This document shows, piece by piece, positions 58,597 to 64,000 of a stretch of DNA of 64,000 nt. A program made the position numbers and the translations under genes. The notes beneath the pieces are model-generated. The model had not been told where the DNA came from. It did not search any database and worked only from the letters and a program-made list of their open reading frames with translations. This DNA comes from Enoplosus armatus. Lineage: Eukaryota > Chordata > Actinopteri > Centrarchiformes > Enoplosidae. Location of the stretch: the NCBI RefSeq assembly GCF_043641665.1, contig NC_092188.1, forward strand, positions 20,791,704-20,855,703, in the 5' to 3' direction. The number at the start of each line of letters is the position of its first letter. The first letter of the stretch is position 1.

Positions 58597-61500
58597 GTAA
58601 GAGTGCAGACACAGTTGTGCCATTTTCCTGCTTGTTTCTATGAAGAAGGTTTGACAAGCTAGCTGCTGCCTTCAGGCGCTGTGGGAAATAATTGCATTCT
58701 GAGCAGAGCAGCAGCGACAAAGCCTCAAGTGTCAACTTGACCGATGAAAGTTGTTTTTCCCCCCTGTGATATCATAATTCGCAAATTTTAACAGACTTTT
58801 AGGCTTTTAGAGATGCCCAACCAGTGATAGGTTATAGGCCAACAACAACGTTTTGCTAACGAGTACAGGGGTAATGTTAAAGATTGATACCTTGCTTACT
58901 AAGGTGTTCAATTGTACTACATATTCAGTGGCGTCCCGTTTCTACTCACTACATAAGCAACAACCATGAAATATATTCGAGATATGGTATATGAGGTATG
59001 CACTTTTTGTTTACTACTCTTTACTCCTATTTAATACTCACACAAGTCTTCCTTCTGATATATGACCCCCGGTCGGAGCCCTCGACGGGCAAGTGAACGC
59101 AACATTGGCCAGGAGGTTTAGGTATCAGCTTTAGACGCGGTTATATTTAGATTTAAAGAGCCCAAACACTGTGGTCACACAGAGAGGGCCTTTGATAAGA
59201 ATATTGCCCTGTCACGTATTGCTTTGTAGAGACTGTAGCGGTGTGCTGGTAGTGCATTATTGACATAATGAATGACGACTCAGGCCCGTCTTCCCCCAGT
59301 AAGCACTATGTGAGTCAGCATATTGTGACAGCTGCTGTGAGCTCATGGTGGAAGCTGATATATCAGGTAGATTAAGCCACTACTGCCCCTATAAACCCCT
59401 TTAAATATTTAAGATTAAAGCTTGCTTTCACTTGTAAGTAAAATGAGGAAAAAAGTTGGAAGTTCCCTAATCATGCAACAAAAAGTGCTGAGCAGCTTCC
59501 TGGTACAACATGAGATGAGGTGATGACTTTGCATGTGTTTCCCGATGTGTGTTTTCGCATGCTTTAAACGCACCCTTGACAAAAGAGCCTCTGGCAGCCT
59601 TTGAGCCTTTCCAGTGTTTTCTCTTGGTTTGTGTGGTGGGACGGGGCCCCAGAGGTCAAGCTGTGGTGACAGGGTCTCTGTCCATGGTGCTGACTGACCA
59701 TCAAAACAACTGACTGGATCCAGGGACACTCTTATGTCAAGTGTAGAGTGAAGTCTGACCGCTCTTCATCAAAGTCAGATTAATTTTAGAACACTTGAAC
59801 GTTTAGTTCAAGTCTATTTTTTCCCTCTGAGCTGTTTCTGCACTCTCACCGGCCAAATATGTTTCCCTCTTGGACGCCACAGGAAAATCCATGTCTAATC
59901 TTCTGGTTTATTTCACTACGAATTCTGAAATACAATAGTCACTGCATGTTTTTAGCGTAAAAGCTTTTCCAGTCTGATAAAGGATTGCTGTCAGTTGGCC
60001 ACCGTGGAAGCAGCTGCCAGCTCGGGTGGTGTCAACAGTGTGCTGATAAGTGAGACAGGGGAGTTCTTCAAACAGGCCAGTGTCTGTGGACTGAGGGGTG
60101 GCGAGCTGGTGGTTGCACAGAGACCTGTTTGTTTGGCAAGTTAATGACTCCGCTCCCGAGACTCACTGCCACATACTGTGCATCAACCCTGTGTGTTTGT
60201 TTTCAGGTGTGTAAGCGTGCATGGAGTGATAGAGTGGGGTGAGGTGTGTGTGCACGGATGCATCATGACTAATAGCGACAAATTAGGGCAGTCTTTGTAA
60301 TCTAGGTGTGTTCAACCATGTGTTTTTGTGAGAGATGGCATTAAAGAGTTGACCATGTTAGTTAATTCACATAAACATGCCGTGTGTAGAAATGTAACAA
60401 ATCAAAACATTTCCACATTAGCTTCTGGAATAAATGTACAAAAACCAAACAGACTGTCACTGAGAGACTGGGCACCTCTACTTTCTGTTGTGTCACACTT
60501 AGCAGGAAGTTAGTTTGATTATATTAAAGGACAAAACCGAAGGAGGTTCTGTTGTTGTTGCATAAATAGAGCAACGTCCTTCTAATTTGGATACACAGTA
60601 GCACAATGATGCCAAGATTTCACAGTTTGTTTAACAAGGACGCATCCTGCAGAATCTGCAGAACCTGATGATTGTTGTACCTACAAGAAGACACATTGTA
60701 AGACGGGCGATGTAATATAATACAATATGATATGATACTGACAGTATTACACAACATGAAATGTAAATACATGCAAAGTAGTATGTTCAACGGCTGTCAT
60801 GGTCAGGGCATTGTATAAATGGTCATTGTGTTGTCTTGTTTGTCGACTAGTGGATCCAGTTATGTATTGACTTTCTACGTTATTTCCTCTCCCTTTATCG
60901 TCCGCGGTGTGTCCAGCTAGCTTGTGCATTCTCTTCTTCCGGCATTTGAGTTTTGTGTGAGGTTATATGTGATCTCTGTCATGACTTGTCATGTAGTGAA
61001 TTTGTACTCCCCTCATTTACATCAGTGCACACATTCGTTGAACGAATCCCTTATCTAATCTTTAATTCGCAATCTCCTAGCCTGCTTTGTCTCTTTGTGA
61101 CGCGACAGGCTTCTGCAAAGAAAAAACATAAACTAGCACGTATTAACTCAGCGATGCAGTTGTTAACAAGACTGACTGACTGAACATGGCGGATTGCCTT
61201 AACTTAAACGATCCAAAGTGTAGCTGCTTCACCAAAGTCATCCAAACAACTGTGACATGCAATATCCCCCCCCTTTTTGATTTTCTTTTCTATGAGTTTG
61301 TTCACAGAGCATTCTTTTTCTGTGTTTGCCTCATGCAGTTTCTTTTTTTAAAACCCTTTTTAAAGGTCAATCTGGGGCCTACAGCTTCAGTGCTGTTTGT
61401 TTACATCTCAATTTACACCTTGGTACCCTGAATGGACCCAGTGTACAAGAGGGCTCTTAAACAGGGCCAGATAGGTTGACCTAAATTCATGTGAAAGCAT

Positions 61501-64000
61501 GACCGGTCTAGCACTTAGAATGTTACACTGTATTTTGTCTGTTTTAATAAAGGTCTGCTGAGAATTTGACCTGAGACATTCAAATGTGGAGCCTTTAATG
61601 GAAGATTGAAGATGTTTAAATCATAAAGTGTCAACATTTTACCCGCAGTGTTAAGACTCACTCCCTCTCTTGCTGTTTACCGTTTGTCTTCTTTCTTCTT
61701 TCTTGTCCATTTCCTTACTTTTTCTTTTGAGTGGTGTTAAGAGTGAATGTTACGAGAGCTGCGATTCTTTGTTCTCCAGTTTACAAGGAGGCTTTTCTTC
61801 TCCCTTTTAAAGTTGGCCGTCCTAAATGAGCTCACAGTTTGTTTCGTTACATTGTTTTGAAAAAAAAAAAAGTGTGGTTTAATAAGATGAATTACAAAAA
61901 ACGGGACTTGAACAAGGATCTGAGGAGCCTGCTTGTGCTCGACATAGCAGTCTGTTCAATTAGGCCATTAAGAAAGACGAGGGGAAATTTCTGAAAACCA
62001 TGGTCTGTTAGAAAAATTATGTTTGTTATTCTTAATTTTTATTTATTTTGACAAAAGAAAAAGTCTAGCTCATGCCACAATTTTACATTAAATGACACCA
62101 AAACACAAATAATCCTATAACGAGTTAAGCAGGCACTGAGCTAATCTTGGTTGGTGGTTGTATCTCATCAACCTGACCCTCTCATTAGTTGGCTAACGTG
62201 ACCCAAAACACAGGCCCCCTCAAACACACACAGGTCGGAGTCATGGCAGAAAAAAAAAGGTTTCTTATGCATCCAGGTGAACCATCCACTGTCAGAACCC
62301 GTGCATGAACCCGGGTGAGGAAATTGGAGGAGAAGGTAGGAAATGACTGTTAAAGCGTGTTAGCGGCCAGGCACAAGGCAGGCTTCTGTGGCTCAGGCAG
62401 TGGCATATTGTCGCCCTCCCTCTGACTTCAGCGAGCCCTGGGGATGAGGTATGTTTACCTCCCTCAGCTGGCCCACTTCACCTCTCACAGGAGCCAGTCA
62501 CAGCACGGCCCGCTAATTGATGCTGAGGGACGCAGCGCTGAAAGCAGCCTGTCCTCACATCGGCTGGCTTTGATTTCCTTTTTTAATCTCTCCACTCTCA
62601 CACTTATACATGCAGAGCTGATGCATGTGCATCCATACACACACAGACAGCTTCACCTTTCTCTTTGGTTAACACTCCTCCCTCTCCAGAGGTGGAACCG
62701 GATATTATAGGTGTGTTTTGCGTGTGCTCGCCGTGCAATAAAGAGATGAAGTGGGTTGCGAGGGTGAAGAAAGGGTTCTCTGTGGCGAGGACGAGAGCGC
62801 TGGCCACGCTCCACAGACGCTCCTCTGTCTCTCTGCTTGATCACACATTAATGAGGCATCTGTGTGAATCCCGGACCTCAGTGCGTCTCTCTGACGCTGG
62901 TTCCGCCTGCCACGGGCCTTGAATAACAACAACAACAACAACCCCCTTAAAAATGCTCTTAGCACCCAATCAGGGATGCTGTTTCACCTCCAACACTGAA
63001 CCGGTGTGTCGGCGGCCAACAGATGCCCATTCACTGGCTCTGTACTGTAGGTGAAGGTGACCGTAACAAGTGCAGTCAGTCATAGAGGTCGGAGAGAATG
63101 AGAGCCGCAGCTCCTGTCTGTTTGCTGACCTGTTTTACAGTTTCGCAGCAACTGTCTGGCGGGCACGTTGTACTTGTTTGCAAAAAAATATCAAACCTGA
63201 CAATAATGAACGGTAGTCTCACGAAGACTTGCGTTCAAATACAGCAGGCCCCTGAGTGAGAAATGGTGCTGTCATTCATGCTTCTTAGCGCTAAATCCCA
63301 AGAAAACTCACATTGATCCCCTTGATTAAACAGTAATGTTTTGTTTATTGAGGTTTTTTTTTTTTAAATCACTAACATTATGCATCATTTGAGCCCACGA
63401 ATGCTGAATAAAGTGGAGGGCTCATGCCCAGACAGTGCTGCAATTGGATGCCCCATTTGTAACCACAGGCTCCGCATTTGACATTGCAAGATGGCCCGTC
63501 AGATGAAAGACTCAAATTTAAGAATCTCGGTTCTTGGCGAGAGTGCTGAACAACAGTGGCCCTGATTGGGCATTGAGGATGTGCTGGTATGCCAAGTAGC
63601 GACGGTCCTGATAACCCTCTGTAGCAACTGGAAGTCATTAGACTCTCATGTTAGATTTACTCTGGTTTGGCTGCTACACTCGTCAACTTTTGCTCCCAGT
63701 TTTTTTTTATTCCTCACCAGGTTTGCATTTTCCTGTAACCGACATAAACCAGCATAAGTTTAGCAACAAACAAACAAATGGAAACAAATATGCGTAGTCT
63801 GAATGGAAATATATGTGGCTCTCTGAATCCTCCCCTTTGGGTATGTGTCATACTTGGTTGGTTGCTGCACAGCGACTGATCTGCAGAGTTTTCCATCTGA
63901 AACCTAATTTGCTCCAGCCGGTTTGTGTCTCTAGCAAGGCCTGATAAGGTTTTTATGACAGTGCATGCACTCTAATAGAATTATGTCACAATTGGTAAAA
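58597..64000 (+). other. Malic enzyme intron 1 (incomplete)
   Basis: No second-exon match (expected to follow as xLAFTLEERQQL) was seen. It contains poly-A at 61858-61871, an AAC repeat near 62927-62942 and a degenerate tRNA-like segment on the minus strand near 61893-61974. Confidence 0.6.

Overview
The window is nuclear DNA of a vertebrate, most likely a ray-finned (percomorph-type) fish. The grounds are intron-split genes with GT-AG boundaries, abundant CA/TG microsatellites, and several interspersed repeat families that I recognise from teleost genomes. There are no operons, plasmid or phage genes, or CRISPR arrays. Most open reading frames in the window are chance frames in introns and intergenic DNA.

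Three genes are supported. (1) SNAP91 (clathrin coat assembly protein AP180), plus strand, about 10.0-36.9 kb. I could place 26 coding exons whose phases agree from first to last; they encode 927 residues of the protein and its stop codon. The extreme N-terminus (roughly 40 residues, including the phosphoinositide-binding lysine cluster) lies upstream of the window. Bases 1-10033 are therefore intron. (2) PRSS35 (trypsin-fold secreted protease-like protein), minus strand, with a single coding exon at 38805-40073 and a probable non-coding first exon near 43.2-43.5 kb. (3) The first coding exon of a malic enzyme, best explained as ME1, plus strand, 58468-58596; the rest lies beyond the right edge, so 58597-64000 is intron. 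The order and orientation SNAP91 > < PRSS35 ME1 > match what I know of the human 6q14 block.

Layout: 1-10 kb is the SNAP91 5' intron with repeats. 10-16 kb holds the ANTH-domain exons and 19-34 kb the exons of the long unstructured clathrin/AP-2 binding tail. 34-37 kb is the 3' UTR with a TA microsatellite and a possible UTR intron. 37-43.5 kb is PRSS35. 43.5-58.4 kb is a gene-poor intergenic stretch with microsatellites and MITE-like elements. 58.4-64 kb is the start of ME1.

The genes do not form a pathway. AP180 acts in synaptic vesicle endocytosis, PRSS35 in the secretory/extracellular compartment, and malic enzyme in cytosolic NADPH production. Their linkage is ancestral synteny. The most interesting points are a candidate 9-nt microexon and a 15-nt microexon in SNAP91, the modular phase-1 design of its tail exons, and a PRSS35 copy that keeps a serine where mammalian PRSS35 has lost the catalytic one. 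I found no evidence of a novel multi-gene system.
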